Assembly: GCA_009914615.1 (NCBI GenBank)
Contig: WNDX01000019.1
Span: forward strand, 1 to 41,599
Direction of reading: 5' to 3'
DNA from: Herbaspirillum frisingense
Lineage (GTDB): Bacteria > Pseudomonadota > Gammaproteobacteria > Burkholderiales > Burkholderiaceae_D
DNA length: 41,599 nucleotides
The translations under genes and the position numbers were made by a program. Position 1 is the first letter of the stretch. The number at the start of each line of letters is the position of its first letter. A model generated the notes under the pieces. That model was not told the origin of the DNA. It saw only the letters and a list, made by a program, of their open reading frames with translations, and did not search any database. Positions 8,474 through 18,227 of this stretch are shown here, one piece after another.

Positions 8474-8989
8474 TTATTTCTTGGAAACCCGGCGCAGTTC
8501 GTCCACGACGAACAATACCGCACCTACGCAAATCGCACTATCGGCCAGGTTGAAGGCCGGCCAGTGCCAGTTGCCGACGAACACGTCGAGGAAGTCGATC
8601 ACGTGGCCATAGGCGACGCGGTCGATCACGTTGCCGATGGCGCCGCCCAGGATCAGCGACAGCGCCCAGCAGAACATGCGCTGGCCGGGATGCCTGCGCA
8701 GCAGGTGGAGGATGAACACCGCCGCGCCGATGCCGATGGCGGTGAACAGGTAACGCTGCCAGCCGCCGCTGGCGGCCAGGAAGCTGAACGCCGCGCCCTT
8801 GTTATACACCAGCACCAGGTTGAAGAAGCCGGTGATGGGCAGGGCCTCGCCATAGTGGAACAGCTTGAGGATGGTGATCTTGCTGAGCTGATCCAGCAGC
8901 AGCACGATGGTGGCGATGCCCACCCAGGGCAGCAAGCCCTGGGTGGTTGCGGTGGAGCCGGAAGAAGAGGAGCGCTTTTTGGTTGCCAT
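8474..8989 (-). CDS. lspA: Lipoprotein signal peptidase (signal peptidase II)
   Basis: 171 residues from the ATG at 8989; an in-frame GTG at 9031 would add 14 residues. The ATG has no clear ribosome binding site, so the start is uncertain. It is an inner-membrane aspartyl protease that cleaves prolipoprotein signals after lipidation. Four hydrophobic segments are evident, with the catalytic aspartates in GNVIDR (Asp123) and FNLADS (Asp150). The basic, Ser/Thr-rich N-terminal tail of about 15 residues is typical of betaproteobacterial forms. ileS directly upstream is the classic partner. Two lipoproteins in this window (5610-6698 and 30936-31463) would be substrates. Confidence 0.96.
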   Translation of the reverse strand: MATKKRSSSSGSTATTQGLLPWVGIATIVLLLDQLSKITILKLFHYGEALPITGFFNLVLVYNKGAAFSFLAASGGWQRYLFTAIGIGAAVFILHLLRRHPGQRMFCWALSLILGGAIGNVIDRVAYGHVIDFLDVFVGNWHWPAFNLADSAICVGAVLFVVDELRRVSKK

Positions 8990-9073
8990 GGGTGTTGTTG
9001 TTTGAGTTTGCCTTTTCCTGCCGCTCCCCACGCATCAGGCGCGGAAAGCGGCTTGCCGGCGATCCCGGGAGAC

Positions 9074-11968
9074 TCAGGCGAAGCGACGCTTTTCGCCCTG
9101 GCCGAACAGATTGGCGAAGCAGCGGCCGCACAGGCCCGGATGCTCGGCATGAGACCCGACATCGGCGCGATAGTGCCAGCAGCGTTCGCATTTCTGGTGG
9201 GCCGAGGGGGTGACGACCACGGTTTCCTCTTCCGCCGTGGCGACCCTGGTCACCTTGGCGTCGGACGTGATCAGCACGAACTTCAGGTCCTCGCCCAGGC
9301 TTTCCAGCAGCGCGGCCTTGTCGCCGGACACCTTCAGTTCCACTTCGGCCTGCAGCGAGGAACCGATGCTGCCGGCGATACGGACTTCTTCCAACTGCTT
9401 GGTCACCGCCGCGCGCACCTCGTGCAGCACCGCGAACTTGGCCAGCAGCGCCTCAGCATCGGCCACTTCCGGCAGGGCGTAATAGGTCTGCGAGAAGATG
9501 GTTTCGCTGCTTTGCTCGAAGGCGTCCTTGCCGGCGAAGAAGCTCCAGGCCTCTTCGGCCGTGAACGACAGGATCGGCGCCATCAGGCGCAGCAGCGACT
9601 GGGTGATGTGCCACACCGCGGTCTGCGCCGAGCGGCGCGCGGCCGATTCGACGCCGCTGGTGTACAGGCGATCCTTCAGGATGTCGAGGTAGAAGCCGCC
9701 CAGGTCTTCCGAGCAGTACATCTGCAGCTTGGCCACCACCGGGTGGAATTCGTAGGTCTCGAAATGCTTGAGCACCTCGGCCTGCAGGCGCGCCATGTTG
9801 GCGATCGCGTAACGGTCGATTTCCAGCATCTCGGCCACCGGCACGGCGTGCACGGCCGGGTCGAAATCCGAGGTGTTGGCCAGCAGGAAGCGCAGCGTGT
9901 TGCGGATGCGGCGATAGGCCTCGGTGACGCGCTTGAGGATTTCATCGGAGATCGAGATCTCGCCGGAGTAGTCGCTGGAAGCGACCCACAGGCGCAGGAT
10001 TTCCGCGCCCAGCGAGTCGGCGACTTTCTGCGGCTCCACGCCGTTCTTGAGCGACTTCGACATCTTGCGGCCTTCGCCGTCCACCACGAAGCCGTGCGTG
10101 AGCAGCGCCTTGTAGGGCGCGCGGCCGTTGAGCATCGACGAGGTCAGCAGCGAGGAGTGGAACCAGCCGCGGTGCTGGTCCGAGCCTTCCAGGTAGAGAT
10201 CGGCCGGGAACTGCAACTCTTGCTTGTGCGAGCCGCGCAGCACGGTCTGGTGGGTCGAGCCGGAGTCGAACCAGACGTCCAGCGTGTCCTTGTTCTTCAG
10301 GTACTGGTCGGCCTCGTCGCCCAGCAATTCCTTGGGATCCAGCGCCTGCCAGGCTTCGATGCCGCCCTGCTCGATGCGCTGGGCGATCTGTTCCAGCAGC
10401 TCGGGCGTGCGCGGATGCAGTTCGCCGGTTTCCTTGTGCACGAAGAAGGCCATCGGCACCCCCCACTGGCGCTGGCGCGACAGCGTCCAGTCCGGACGGT
10501 TGGCGATCATGCCGTGCAGGCGCGCCTTGCCCCAGGAAGGGAAGAAGGCGGTGTCCTCGATGCCTTGCAGCGCGGTCTGGCGCAGGCTGGGGCCGCCGTC
10601 CTTGGGCGGGTTGTCCATGCTGGCGAACCATTGCGACGTGGCGCGATAGACGATCGGCGTCTTGTGGCGCCAGCAGTGCATGTAGCTGTGGTCGAACATG
10701 ACCAGCTTGAACAGCGAGCCGGTTTCTTCCAGCTTGGCGCAGATCGGCTTGGAGGCTTCCCAGATGGTCAGGCCGGCAAACAGCGGCAGCCACGACGCAT
10801 AGCGGCCGTCGCCCATGACCGGGTTGAGGATGTCGTCATCCTTCATGCCGTGCGCCTTGCACGAGATGAAGTCTTCGATACCGTAGGCCGGCGCCGAGTG
10901 CACGATGCCGGTGCCGCTGTCGGCGGTCACGTAGTCGCCCAGGTAGATCGGCGAGAGGCGGTCGTAGCCGGCGTCCGCCTTGGCCAGCGGATGGTGGAAG
11001 CGGATCAGCGACAGTTTCTCGCCGACGGTGGTGGCGATCACCTTGCCTTCCAGGCCGAAGCGCTGCAGGCAGGCTTCGACCAGGTCCTTGGCCAGGATCA
11101 GCAGCAGCGGCTCGCCGTTGCGGGTGGTTTCCACCAACGCGTACTCGAATTCGGGATGCACGTTCAGCGCCTGGTTGGACGGGATGGTCCAGGGCGTGGT
11201 GGTCCAGATGACGATGTAACCGTTGCGGGTCGGCAGCTCGGTCAGACCGAAGGCGGTGGCCAGCTTGTCGTGCTCGGCGAAGGGGAAGCCGACGTCGATC
11301 GCCGGGTCGCGCTTGTCCTGGTACTCCACTTCCGCCTCGGCCAGCGCCGAGCCGCAGTCGAAGCACCAGTTCACCGGTTTCAGACCGCGATAGACGTAAC
11401 CTTTCTGCAGGATCGTGCCGAGCGCGCGCAGCTCGTCGGCCTCGTTGGAGAAGTTCATGGTCTTGTACGGATTGCTCCATTCGCCCAGGACGCCCAGGCG
11501 GATGAAATCCTTCTTCTGCAATTCGATCTGCTCATTGGCGTAGGCGCGCGCCTTGGCCTGCACTTCGGCCACCGGCAGGTTCTTGCCGTACTTCTTTTCG
11601 ATCTGGATCTCGATGGGCATGCCGTGGCAATCCCAGCCCGGCACGTATTGCGCGTCGAAGCCGGCCATGTTGCGGGCCTTGACGATCATGTCTTTGAGGA
11701 TCTTGTTGACGGCGTGGCCCAGATGGATCTCGCCGTTGGCATACGGCGGGCCGTCGTGCAGGATGAATTTCGGGCGGCCGGCGGAAGCCTTGCGGATGCG
11801 CTCATAGACCTGCTTTTCCTGCCATTGCTTGACCCATTGCGGCTCGCGCTTGGCCAGGTCGCCGCGCATCGGGAACGCGGTCTCGGTCATGTTGACCGGA
11901 TACTTGGACGGCGCCTTGCCTGATTTTTCCTGCTTGCCCGGCTTGGCGGACGATTCGTTGTTCGACAT
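9074..11968 (-). CDS. ileS: Isoleucyl-tRNA synthetase
   Basis: 964 residues; class I synthetase charging tRNA-Ile, with editing of valine. HLGH (82-85) is the HIGH motif and [10 protein letters not shown] near 636 the KMSKS loop. The central insert with [20 protein letters not shown] is the CP1 editing domain. Near the C-terminus a CERCW...CGRC pair (about 920-945) forms the zinc finger of the bacterial type. An N-terminal tail of about 20 Lys/Ser-rich residues precedes the conserved start. It lies between ribF and lspA, an arrangement widely conserved in Gram-negatives. Confidence 0.98.
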   Translation of the reverse strand: MSNNESSAKPGKQEKSGKAPSKYPVNMTETAFPMRGDLAKREPQWVKQWQEKQVYERIRKASAGRPKFILHDGPPYANGEIHLGHAVNKILKDMIVKARNMAGFDAQYVPGWDCHGMPIEIQIEKKYGKNLPVAEVQAKARAYANEQIELQKKDFIRLGVLGEWSNPYKTMNFSNEADELRALGTILQKGYVYRGLKPVNWCFDCGSALAEAEVEYQDKRDPAIDVGFPFAEHDKLATAFGLTELPTRNGYIVIWTTTPWTIPSNQALNVHPEFEYALVETTRNGEPLLLILAKDLVEACLQRFGLEGKVIATTVGEKLSLIRFHHPLAKADAGYDRLSPIYLGDYVTADSGTGIVHSAPAYGIEDFISCKAHGMKDDDILNPVMGDGRYASWLPLFAGLTIWEASKPICAKLEETGSLFKLVMFDHSYMHCWRHKTPIVYRATSQWFASMDNPPKDGGPSLRQTALQGIEDTAFFPSWGKARLHGMIANRPDWTLSRQRQWGVPMAFFVHKETGELHPRTPELLEQIAQRIEQGGIEAWQALDPKELLGDEADQYLKNKDTLDVWFDSGSTHQTVLRGSHKQELQFPADLYLEGSDQHRGWFHSSLLTSSMLNGRAPYKALLTHGFVVDGEGRKMSKSLKNGVEPQKVADSLGAEILRLWVASSDYSGEISISDEILKRVTEAYRRIRNTLRFLLANTSDFDPAVHAVPVAEMLEIDRYAIANMARLQAEVLKHFETYEFHPVVAKLQMYCSEDLGGFYLDILKDRLYTSGVESAARRSAQTAVWHITQSLLRLMAPILSFTAEEAWSFFAGKDAFEQSSETIFSQTYYALPEVADAEALLAKFAVLHEVRAAVTKQLEEVRIAGSIGSSLQAEVELKVSGDKAALLESLGEDLKFVLITSDAKVTRVATAEEETVVVTPSAHQKCERCWHYRADVGSHAEHPGLCGRCFANLFGQGEKRRFA

Positions 11969-12079
11969 GACAAATTTCTCGGTTGGATGCGGGTTGATTC
12001 TGGATGCGCCGCACGTGGCGCGGCGCGCAAGACGGAGGGCTGGACGGCGGCGACAGCAAGGCTGCGGCGCCGGCCAGCG

Positions 12080-13057
12080 TCAAATTCGGTCGGTCGCCGA
12101 AACGGCGAAGCTGGCGTTCTCGCGGAACCAAGCGCGCGCCTGCTCGGCATCGCGCGCGATGGCGGCGGTCAGCGTGGGCAGGTCGACATACTTTTCTTCG
12201 TCGCGCAGCTTCTTCAGGAATTCCACGCGCAGCAGCTTGCCGTAGCAATCGCCCTGGAAATCCAGCAGGTGGGTTTCCAGCAGCACGCGGCCGCTGTCGT
12301 CCACCGTCGGGCGCACGCCCAGGCTGGCCACGGCCGGCAGCGGCTGTTCCGCGATGCCATGCACCTGCACCACGAAGATGCCCGACAGCGCCGGCCGCTT
12401 GTGGCCCACGCGCATGTTCAAGGTCGGGAAACCGATGGTGCGGCCCAGCTTCTTGCCATGCACCACGCGGCCGCTGATGGCGTAGGAATGGCCCAGCAAT
12501 TGGCGCGACAGATCGAAATCGCCGTCGGCCAGCGCGGCGCGCACGGCCGAAGAAGAGATGCGCACGCCGGCGTTGGTCACGGTGGGCATGGAATGCACTT
12601 CAAAACCGTAGCGCTTGCCGGCTTCGATCAAGGTGTCCAGATTGCCGGCGCGGCGCGCGCCGAAGCAGAAATCGTCGCCCACCATCAGCCAGCGCACATG
12701 CAGGCCCTGCACCAGGATCTTTTCGATGAAATCCTGCGGCGAGAGCGCGGCGAAATGGCTACCGAAATGCTCCACCACCACGCGCGAGATGCCCGAATCG
12801 GCCAGCGACTGCAGCTTGTCGCGCAGGTTGGCGATGCGCGCCGGGGCGCGTTCGGGCGTGCCGGCCAGCTGGGCGAAGAATTCGCGCGGATGCGGTTCGA
12901 AGGTCATCACCGCGGCGTCCAGCCCCATGCTGCCGGCGGCCTCGCGCACGCGCGAGAGCAGGGCCTGGTGGCCTAGGTGCATGCCGTCGAAGTTACCGAT
13001 GGTCAGCGCGCAGGGCGCGCGCGATTCGGCGTTGGGAAGTCCGCGAAATACCTTCAT
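12080..13057 (-). CDS. ribF: Bifunctional riboflavin kinase / FAD synthetase
   Basis: 325 residues. The N-terminal nucleotidyltransferase half has the ATP-binding GNFDGMHLGH (21-30) and makes FAD from FMN. The C-terminal flavokinase half begins around residue 185 with SYAISGRVVHGKKLGRTIGFPTLN broken across the conserved GRxIGFPT motif, and phosphorylates riboflavin. It is the first gene of the leftward run ribF-ileS-lspA-coaBC-dut-M48-like. No FMN riboswitch is evident upstream; a TATAAT-like -10 is at 13108-13113. Confidence 0.97.
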   Translation of the reverse strand: MKVFRGLPNAESRAPCALTIGNFDGMHLGHQALLSRVREAAGSMGLDAAVMTFEPHPREFFAQLAGTPERAPARIANLRDKLQSLADSGISRVVVEHFGSHFAALSPQDFIEKILVQGLHVRWLMVGDDFCFGARRAGNLDTLIEAGKRYGFEVHSMPTVTNAGVRISSSAVRAALADGDFDLSRQLLGHSYAISGRVVHGKKLGRTIGFPTLNMRVGHKRPALSGIFVVQVHGIAEQPLPAVASLGVRPTVDDSGRVLLETHLLDFQGDCYGKLLRVEFLKKLRDEEKYVDLPTLTAAIARDAEQARAWFRENASFAVSATDRI

Positions 13058-13107
13058 TGAGCCGCTGATTGAAATGCTGGAAAGATGCGCTGTTGCAAAA
13101 GCCTTCC

Positions 13108-13113
13108 ATTATA
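13108..13113 (-). promoter_or_regulatory. Candidate -10 element upstream of ribF
   Basis: The minus strand carries a perfect TATAAT here, 51 bp before the ribF ATG, predicting a start near 13101 and a leader of about 44 nt. No convincing -35 is seen 17 bp upstream. The element lies between the arms of an imperfect AAAGCCTCC...GAAGGCTTT inverted repeat that could instead terminate transcripts from the upstream gntR gene. Confidence 0.45.
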
Positions 13114-13216
13114 AATGTTTTCGGAGGCTTTCCCTGATTTGGTGGCGGGAAGGGCGCAATCAAGCGGTCAGCGGCTGGTTTCCTTCGGGAAAGTTGTTGT
13201 TGTGCCAATGCGGGCT

Positions 13217-13921
13217 TCAGCGCTGCGCCTGGGCCGGTTCCGGTTCCTGCTCCTGGCGCGCCTCGGCCAGCATCCAGATGGTGATCTTGCGCACCTCCAG
13301 CTTGCTTTGCGTGATATGGGCGCGCAGCAGGATCTGCGCCTCGGTGGCGCGGCGCTTGGCGACCAACTGCAGGATCTTGGCGTGCTCTTCGTAGGTGGCT
13401 TCGATGCGTTTCTTCTTCAGAAAGTCCAGGCGGCGCACGATGCGGATCTTCTCGGTGACTTCGGTATGCACCCGGGTCATTTCCTCGTTGCCGGCGGCGG
13501 CCACCAGGTTGGTGTGGAAGGCTTCGTCGAACTCGGCCACCTTGACCGCGTCGCTCTCGCGCGCCCGCGGCTCGACCAGCCAGATGGCGTTGAGCTGCTC
13601 CAGTCCGGCCGAGGGATCCTGTTGCTGGCAAAGTTTCTCCAGCGCCGCCATCTCCAGCACGATGCGCAGGTCGTACAGGTTGTCCAGGCGGTCGAAGTCG
13701 ATCGGGCGCACCTTCCAGCCGCGCCGGAAACCCACCTCCAGATAGCCTTCGCGTTGCAGCCGGAACAAGGCGTCGCGCAGCGGCGTGCGCGAGACGCCAT
13801 GGCGCTGGGCCATCTCGGTCTCGGTGAAATTGTCGCCCGGCAGCAGGCGGAAATTGAAGATGTCGTCCTTGAGCCGGTTATACACCTGTTCGGCGAGCGG
13901 ATTGGCGACGGTGACGGTCAT
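13217..13921 (-). CDS. GntR/FadR-type (FCD domain) transcriptional regulator of the oligo-urea operon
   Basis: 234 residues. The N-terminal winged helix (about 10-75) contains TETEMAQRHGVSRTPLRDAL, the GntR recognition helix. The C-terminal all-helical FCD domain carries the usual ligand/metal residues in FDEAFH, EEHAKIL and LLRAHI. It is the last gene of the 12-gene leftward run, 40 bp after the AtzH-like gene, with no promoter of its own that I can see, so it is probably expressed from the operon it controls. The ligand may be a pathway substrate or intermediate (inference). A likely operator is the inverted repeat at 25213-25242. The tail ends in Gln/Glu/Pro-rich residues. Confidence 0.9.
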   Translation of the reverse strand: MTVTVANPLAEQVYNRLKDDIFNFRLLPGDNFTETEMAQRHGVSRTPLRDALFRLQREGYLEVGFRRGWKVRPIDFDRLDNLYDLRIVLEMAALEKLCQQQDPSAGLEQLNAIWLVEPRARESDAVKVAEFDEAFHTNLVAAAGNEEMTRVHTEVTEKIRIVRRLDFLKKKRIEATYEEHAKILQLVAKRRATEAQILLRAHITQSKLEVRKITIWMLAEARQEQEPEPAQAQR

Positions 13922-13961
13922 GGCAGGCTTGGGCTGGTCTCGATAGGATGGCGCATGGATA

Positions 13962-14339
13962 TCAGGCCATCAGGCTGACGTGGGCGGTGACGATGCGCCA
14001 GCCCTCATCCATGCGCACCCAGGTTTGCATCTGGCGGCCGATGCGGTCCGAGGTATGGTCGGTGAATTCGGTCGACACCGTAGCATAGTCGGTGCCGAAG
14101 GTCGTGACAACGGTGCGCTGCAGCTTGCGCGAGGACGGCACCGGGGCGCAGGTCTTGCGGTACTGGCGGATCGCCTCGCCGCCCAGCAGCACCTCGGCCA
14201 CGCCGTAGCGCACGGTTTGCGGGGCGTACCAGAACCAGCGATCCAGCGCGGGAATATCGTTGATCAGCAGTGCGTATTCATAGTCGGCGAAGGCTTGCTC
14301 GACTTCGGCGACCACCTGCGGCAGGTTGACTTGTTTCAT
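13962..14339 (-). CDS. AtzH/HpxZ-like DUF3225 protein
   Basis: 125 residues with the SnoaL/NTF2-like small-barrel pattern of DUF3225: [20 protein letters not shown], then [15 protein letters not shown], a [10 protein letters not shown] segment, and the terminal [18 protein letters not shown]. The ATG at 14339 overlaps the upstream stop codon (ATGA), so an earlier in-frame start is rejected. Known relatives are HpxZ (oxalurate catabolism) and AtzH of the cyanuric acid pathway, reported to convert 1,3-dicarboxyurea to allophanate. Here it sits beside biuret and allophanate enzymes, which favours an AtzH-type role, but no AtzE/AtzG partner is present, so its substrate is open. Confidence 0.85.
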   Translation of the reverse strand: MKQVNLPQVVAEVEQAFADYEYALLINDIPALDRWFWYAPQTVRYGVAEVLLGGEAIRQYRKTCAPVPSSRKLQRTVVTTFGTDYATVSTEFTDHTSDRIGRQMQTWVRMDEGWRIVTAHVSLMA

Positions 14340-15019
14340 GTGGTTTCTCCGGTGGGCGCGGCCAGCGCCCGTTGCAAGGCCGATAGCGGCGCCTGCCAGC
14401 CGACAATGCCGCCCTGGGCCGTCAGCATGGCCAGGGTGGCCTGATGGAAGGCGGGGAAATAGCTGGCGCAGGCGTCTTCCACGATCAGGCATTCATAGCC
14501 GCGGTCGTTGGCTTCGCGCATCGAGGTCTGCACGCAGACTTCGGTGGTGACGCCGGCCAGCAGCAGATGAGTGACGCCGCGCGCCTGCAATTGCGCGTGC
14601 AGGTCGGTGGCATAAAAGGCGCCCTTGCCGGGCTTGTCGATCACGATCTCGCCTGGCAGGGGCGCCAGCTGCGGCAGGATCTGATTGCCCGGCTCGCCGC
14701 GTACCAGGATGCGGCCCATGGGGCCGGCGTCGCCGATGGCCAGTGCCGGATTGCCGCGCCGCCGCTTGGCCGGCGGGCAGTCCGACAGGTCCGGCAGGTG
14801 CGATTCGCGCGTGTGCGCCACCGCCATGCCCGCGTCGCGCGCGCCGGCCAGCAGCGCCGCCACCGTCGGCACGATCGCGGCCAGCGGCCCCACGTCGTTG
14901 CCGAGCGCGCTGCCGAAACCGCCTTCCTCGATGAAGTCGCGCTGCATGTCGATCACCACCAGCGCGGTCGTGCGCGGATCGAAACGATAAGGATAGGGAA
15001 AAGCATCGACGCTGATCAT
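14336..15019 (-). CDS. Isochorismatase-family cysteine hydrolase, probable triuret hydrolase (TrtA-like)
   Basis: 227 residues, cytosolic. The catalytic triad of the superfamily is intact: Asp24 in VVIDMQRDF, Lys132 in IDKPGKGAF and Cys162 in [10 protein letters not shown]. It is clearly a paralogue of the BiuH-like protein at 16592-17287, sharing GDAGP(M/C)G(R/K)ILVRGEPG and [10 protein letters not shown]-like blocks. It lacks the GGYVDKMGYD segment of the latter, having [10 protein letters not shown] instead. Triuret hydrolases are known relatives of biuret hydrolase, including in Herbaspirillum, and release ammonia and carboxybiuret. That assignment fits the context but is inference; other ureido or carbamoyl amides are possible. 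It overlaps the ATPase gene upstream and the AtzH-like gene downstream by ATGA junctions. Confidence 0.8.
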   Translation of the reverse strand: MISVDAFPYPYRFDPRTTALVVIDMQRDFIEEGGFGSALGNDVGPLAAIVPTVAALLAGARDAGMAVAHTRESHLPDLSDCPPAKRRRGNPALAIGDAGPMGRILVRGEPGNQILPQLAPLPGEIVIDKPGKGAFYATDLHAQLQARGVTHLLLAGVTTEVCVQTSMREANDRGYECLIVEDACASYFPAFHQATLAMLTAQGGIVGWQAPLSALQRALAAPTGETT

Positions 15020-16587
15020 GCGGCCTCCGGTTGTGGCGCTGCGGCGTGATGGCCGGCCATGTGACGCCCCAGCGCGGCGCGATCGGCCCCCTGCGTGGCG
15101 ACGTCGTCGACGGCATGCACGATACGGCCTTCGGTCATCACCAGGATGCGATCGGACAGTTCCAGCAGTTCGTCCAGATCTTCGCTCACCAGCAGCACCG
15201 CGGCGCCGCGGGCGCGCGCCTGCAGCAGTCGGGCGTGGATGTCGGCCACCGACGCGAAGTCCAGGCCGAACACCGGGTTGGCGACGATCAGCACATTCGC
15301 CGCGCCTTCATCGGCATCGCCCAGCTCGCGCGCCAGCACCGCGCGCTGCACGTTGCCGCCGGAGAGCGTGCCGATGGGCCGCTCGGGCAGCGGCGGCCTG
15401 ACGTTGAAGGCGGCGATGAGGGCCTGCGCGCGGCGCCGCATGGCGCCGCGATCGATGCGCCAGCCGCCGCGCTTGAACGGCGCGGCGTCGAAGCTGCGCA
15501 GCGCCATGTTTTCGGCCACGCTCAGGGTAGGGATGCAGGCGTTGCGCAAGGGTTCCTCGGGCAGCGCGAAGACCCGCAGCCGGCGCATCTCGGCGCGGGT
15601 CGCGCCGTAAGCGGCGCCGTCCACCTCGATGCGGCCGGACAGCGCGTGGCGCTGGCCCAGCATGGCTTCCACCAGTTCCTTCTGGCCGTTGCCCGAGATG
15701 CCGGCCAGTCCGACGATCTCGCCGCGCCGCACTTGCAGCGACAGGGCGCGCACCGCCGCCACGCCGCGGTCGTTGTTGACGGTGAGCGCGCTCACTTCCA
15801 GCCCCGGCGGCGCGTTCGCGGGCACCGGCGCGCGCGCTGCAACGGCCTGTTCTTCGCGCGCCCGTCCCATCATCCAGTGCGCCAGCTCGGCCGGGCTGGT
15901 GTCGGCGACCCGGGCGCTGCCCACGCATTGCCCCTTGCGCAGCACGGTGACATCGTCGGCATAGGCCGTTACCTCATGGAACTTGTGCGTGATCATCAGC
16001 ACCGTCAGTTCCTGCCTGCGCGTGAGCGCGTGCATCAGGCCCAGCACCTCGTCGGCCTCCTGCGGCGTCAGCACCGAGGTCGGCTCGTCGAGGATCAGCA
16101 GGCGCCGGCGCAGATAGAGTTGCTTGAGTATTTCCAGCTTCTGCTTTTCGCCGGCCGAGAGCGCGCTCACGGGGCGCTCCAGCGCCAGCCTGAACGGCAT
16201 GGCCGCCATGAATTCGCGCAGCGCGGCGCGCTCCGCCGGCCAGCGGATGCGCCACGGCAGGTCGCCGCGCGACAGCAGCAGGTTCTCCGCCACCGACAGG
16301 CTCGGCGCCAGCGTGAAATGCTGGTACACCATGCCGATGCCGAGCTGGTTGGGCACACGCGGGCCGCGGATCTCGACCTCGCGCCGGTCCACCTGGATGC
16401 TGCCCTGGTCGAGCGGGCTGTAGCCCACCAGCCCCTTCACCAGGGTGCTCTTGCCGGCGCCGTTCTCTCCCAGTAGCGCATGGATGGTGCCGGCGCGTAT
16501 CTTCATCGACACCGCGTCCAGCGCGCGGAAGCCGCCGAAGGACTTGCCGGCGCCGATGATTTCCAGTTCGAGCGCGTGCATGGCCAT
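15016..16587 (-). CDS. ABC importer ATPase, BMP/sugar type with two nucleotide-binding domains
   Basis: 523 residues with two ABC domains (about 5-245 and 260-510). The first is canonical: Walker [12 protein letters not shown], signature [11 protein letters not shown], Walker [12 protein letters not shown]. The second has a Walker A without the GKT ([10 protein letters not shown]), a fair signature [10 protein letters not shown] and a Walker B ending VANPVFGLD with no catalytic Glu, as is usual for the second domain in this transporter class. It should energise the two permeases at 17307-19392 with the BMP-type binding protein at 19427. biuH lies between the permeases and this gene. It starts 4 bp after biuH and overlaps the next gene. 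Confidence 0.92.
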   Translation of the reverse strand: MAMHALELEIIGAGKSFGGFRALDAVSMKIRAGTIHALLGENGAGKSTLVKGLVGYSPLDQGSIQVDRREVEIRGPRVPNQLGIGMVYQHFTLAPSLSVAENLLLSRGDLPWRIRWPAERAALREFMAAMPFRLALERPVSALSAGEKQKLEILKQLYLRRRLLILDEPTSVLTPQEADEVLGLMHALTRRQELTVLMITHKFHEVTAYADDVTVLRKGQCVGSARVADTSPAELAHWMMGRAREEQAVAARAPVPANAPPGLEVSALTVNNDRGVAAVRALSLQVRRGEIVGLAGISGNGQKELVEAMLGQRHALSGRIEVDGAAYGATRAEMRRLRVFALPEEPLRNACIPTLSVAENMALRSFDAAPFKRGGWRIDRGAMRRRAQALIAAFNVRPPLPERPIGTLSGGNVQRAVLARELGDADEGAANVLIVANPVFGLDFASVADIHARLLQARARGAAVLLVSEDLDELLELSDRILVMTEGRIVHAVDDVATQGADRAALGRHMAGHHAAAPQPEAA

Positions 16588-16591
16588 TTCC

Positions 16592-17287
16592 TTATTGCCC
16601 GATGACGTCGATCAAGGCCGACGAATCCGACACCGCGCCGAACACCCCGCCCTGCATCTTGATCATCGACAGCGCCGCCAGGTGGTTGCCGTGATCGGTG
16701 GCGCCGCAGCAGTCGGCCAGCATCACGCATTCGAAGCCGCGGTCGTTGGCTTCGCGCATGGTGGTGTGCACGCAGACGTCGGTGGTGATGCCGGTCAGCA
16801 CCAGGTTGCGGATGCCGCGCGTATGCAGCACCAGTTCCAGATCGGTGGCGCAGAACGAGCCCTTGCCGGGCTTGTCGATGATGATCTCGCCGGTGGCCGG
16901 CGCCAGTTCGGGAATGATCTCCCAGCCCGGTTCGCCGCGCACCAGGATCTTGCCGCAGGGGCCGGCGTCGCCGATGCCGATGCCATTGCTGCCGATCCGG
17001 CGCGAGCGCCAGCGCTTGTTGGCGGGCAGGTCGGAGAGATCGGGGCGGTGGCCTTCCCGGGTGTGGATGATGGTGTAGCCGCCGGCGCGCATGGCGGCCA
17101 GCACCCGGCCGATCGGTTCGATCGGCGCGCGCGTGAGCGACAGGTCGTAGCCCATCTTGTCCACATAGCCGCCGATGCCGCAGAAATCGATCTGCATGTC
17201 GATCACGATGAGCGCGGTGTTGGCCGGCGTCAGCGCGCCGTCGTAGGGCCAGGCGTAAGGTTCGGCCTTGATGAAGCGTTCGGGCAT
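16592..17287 (-). CDS. biuH: Biuret hydrolase (isochorismatase-family cysteine hydrolase)
   Basis: 231 residues; converts biuret to allophanate and ammonia. The triad is Asp30 (VIDMQIDF), Lys142 (DKPGKGSF) and Cys172 (GITTDVCVHT). Several stretches look like characterised biuret hydrolases as I remember them, notably [43 protein letters not shown] and DCCGATDHGNHLAA. This is recognition from memory, not a search. It lies between the BMP permease genes and their ATPase, 19 bp after the former and 4 bp before the latter. Its product allophanate is the substrate of AtzF at the head of the same operon. Confidence 0.88.
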   Translation of the reverse strand: MPERFIKAEPYAWPYDGALTPANTALIVIDMQIDFCGIGGYVDKMGYDLSLTRAPIEPIGRVLAAMRAGGYTIIHTREGHRPDLSDLPANKRWRSRRIGSNGIGIGDAGPCGKILVRGEPGWEIIPELAPATGEIIIDKPGKGSFCATDLELVLHTRGIRNLVLTGITTDVCVHTTMREANDRGFECVMLADCCGATDHGNHLAALSMIKMQGGVFGAVSDSSALIDVIGQ

Positions 17288-17306
17288 GCGATTCTCCTCG
17301 GTGGAT

Positions 17307-18227
17307 TTATCGGGTCAGGCTGAGTTCGCCCGGCGCGCTGGAGAGCGTGCGGTCGGGACGGCAGGTCAGGATCATGATCAGCAGTGTCAGCGCGTAGGGC
17401 GCGGCGTTGAACAGGTAGTAGCCGGAGGTCACGCCCACGGCTTGCAGCGCCGGGCCCAGCGCGCCGGCGGCGCCGAACAGCAGCGCCGCCAGCAGGCAGC
17501 GCCACGGCTGCCAGCGCGCGAAGATCACCAGCGCCACTGCCATCAGGCCCTGGCCGCTGGAGAGACCTTCGTTCCAGCTGCCGGGGTAGTACAGCGACAG
17601 GTAGGCGCCGCCCACCGCCGCCAGGAAGCCGCCGGCAGCGGTGGTCGCGATGCGCGTGGCGTTGAGGCGATAGCCGAGTGCGCGGGCGCTCTCGGCATGG
17701 TCGCCCACCAGCCGTAGCGCCAAGCCCCAGCGCGTGGCCGACAGGCTCCATTGCAACAGCAGCGCCAGCGCCACGCCGACGAAGAACAGCGCATTGATCT
17801 GCAGCGCATGGTGCAAGCGCTCGTTGCTGCTCCAGGCGCCCAGGTCGATCGAGGGCAGCATCGCCGCCTGCGGCTGGATGAAGGGTTTGCCGAGGAAGAA
17901 GGCCAGGCCGGTGCCCAGCAGCATCAGGGCGATGCCGAAGGCAATGTCGTTGACCCGCGGCAGCGAGCACACCAGCCCGTGCAGCGCGCCCAGCAACAGG
18001 CCCGAGCCGCCGGCCGCCAATACGCCCAGCCAGGCCGAACCGGAAAAAGAGGACACCGCGTAGCCGGTCATGGCGCCGCACACCAGGATGCCTTCCAGGC
18101 CGAGGTTCACGCGCCCGCCCTTTTCGGTCAGGCATTCGCCCAGGCTGACGAAAAGAAAGGGCGTGCCGACCCGGATCGCGCCGGCGAACAGGGCCAGCAG
18201 CAGGGTGGCGTAATCGAGCTCATGCAT
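17307..18227 (-). CDS. BMP-family ABC transporter permease (second permease)
   Basis: 306 residues, strongly hydrophobic with about eight to nine membrane segments. Family landmarks are the N-terminal PFLFVSLGECLTEKGGRVNLG and GLEGILVCGAMTGY, and the central ALRLVGDHAESARALGY loop that contacts the ATPase. This type partners a second, longer permease in nucleoside and simple-sugar importers. Its ATG overlaps the end of the first permease gene by 8 bp, so the pair is co-translated. Substrate is unknown from sequence; the context suggests a urea-derived or ureido compound. Confidence 0.92.
   Translation of the reverse strand: MHELDYATLLLALFAGAIRVGTPFLFVSLGECLTEKGGRVNLGLEGILVCGAMTGYAVSSFSGSAWLGVLAAGGSGLLLGALHGLVCSLPRVNDIAFGIALMLLGTGLAFFLGKPFIQPQAAMLPSIDLGAWSSNERLHHALQINALFFVGVALALLLQWSLSATRWGLALRLVGDHAESARALGYRLNATRIATTAAGGFLAAVGGAYLSLYYPGSWNEGLSSGQGLMAVALVIFARWQPWRCLLAALLFGAAGALGPALQAVGVTSGYYLFNAAPYALTLLIMILTCRPDRTLSSAPGELSLTR

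Noticed and set aside
8564-11923. A very long plus-strand open frame (about 1119 codons) opposite ileS
   Set aside because: It mirrors ileS, which is unmistakable. It is His/Gln/Arg/Gly-rich with no motifs, as expected for the antisense of a GC-rich gene. The same applies to long antisense frames over clpA, tkt, yhdP, coaBC and tldD.
13058-13216. FMN riboswitch upstream of ribF
   Set aside because: No conserved RFN-element segments are recognisable in this 160-bp region; only a TATAAT and an imperfect inverted repeat are visible.
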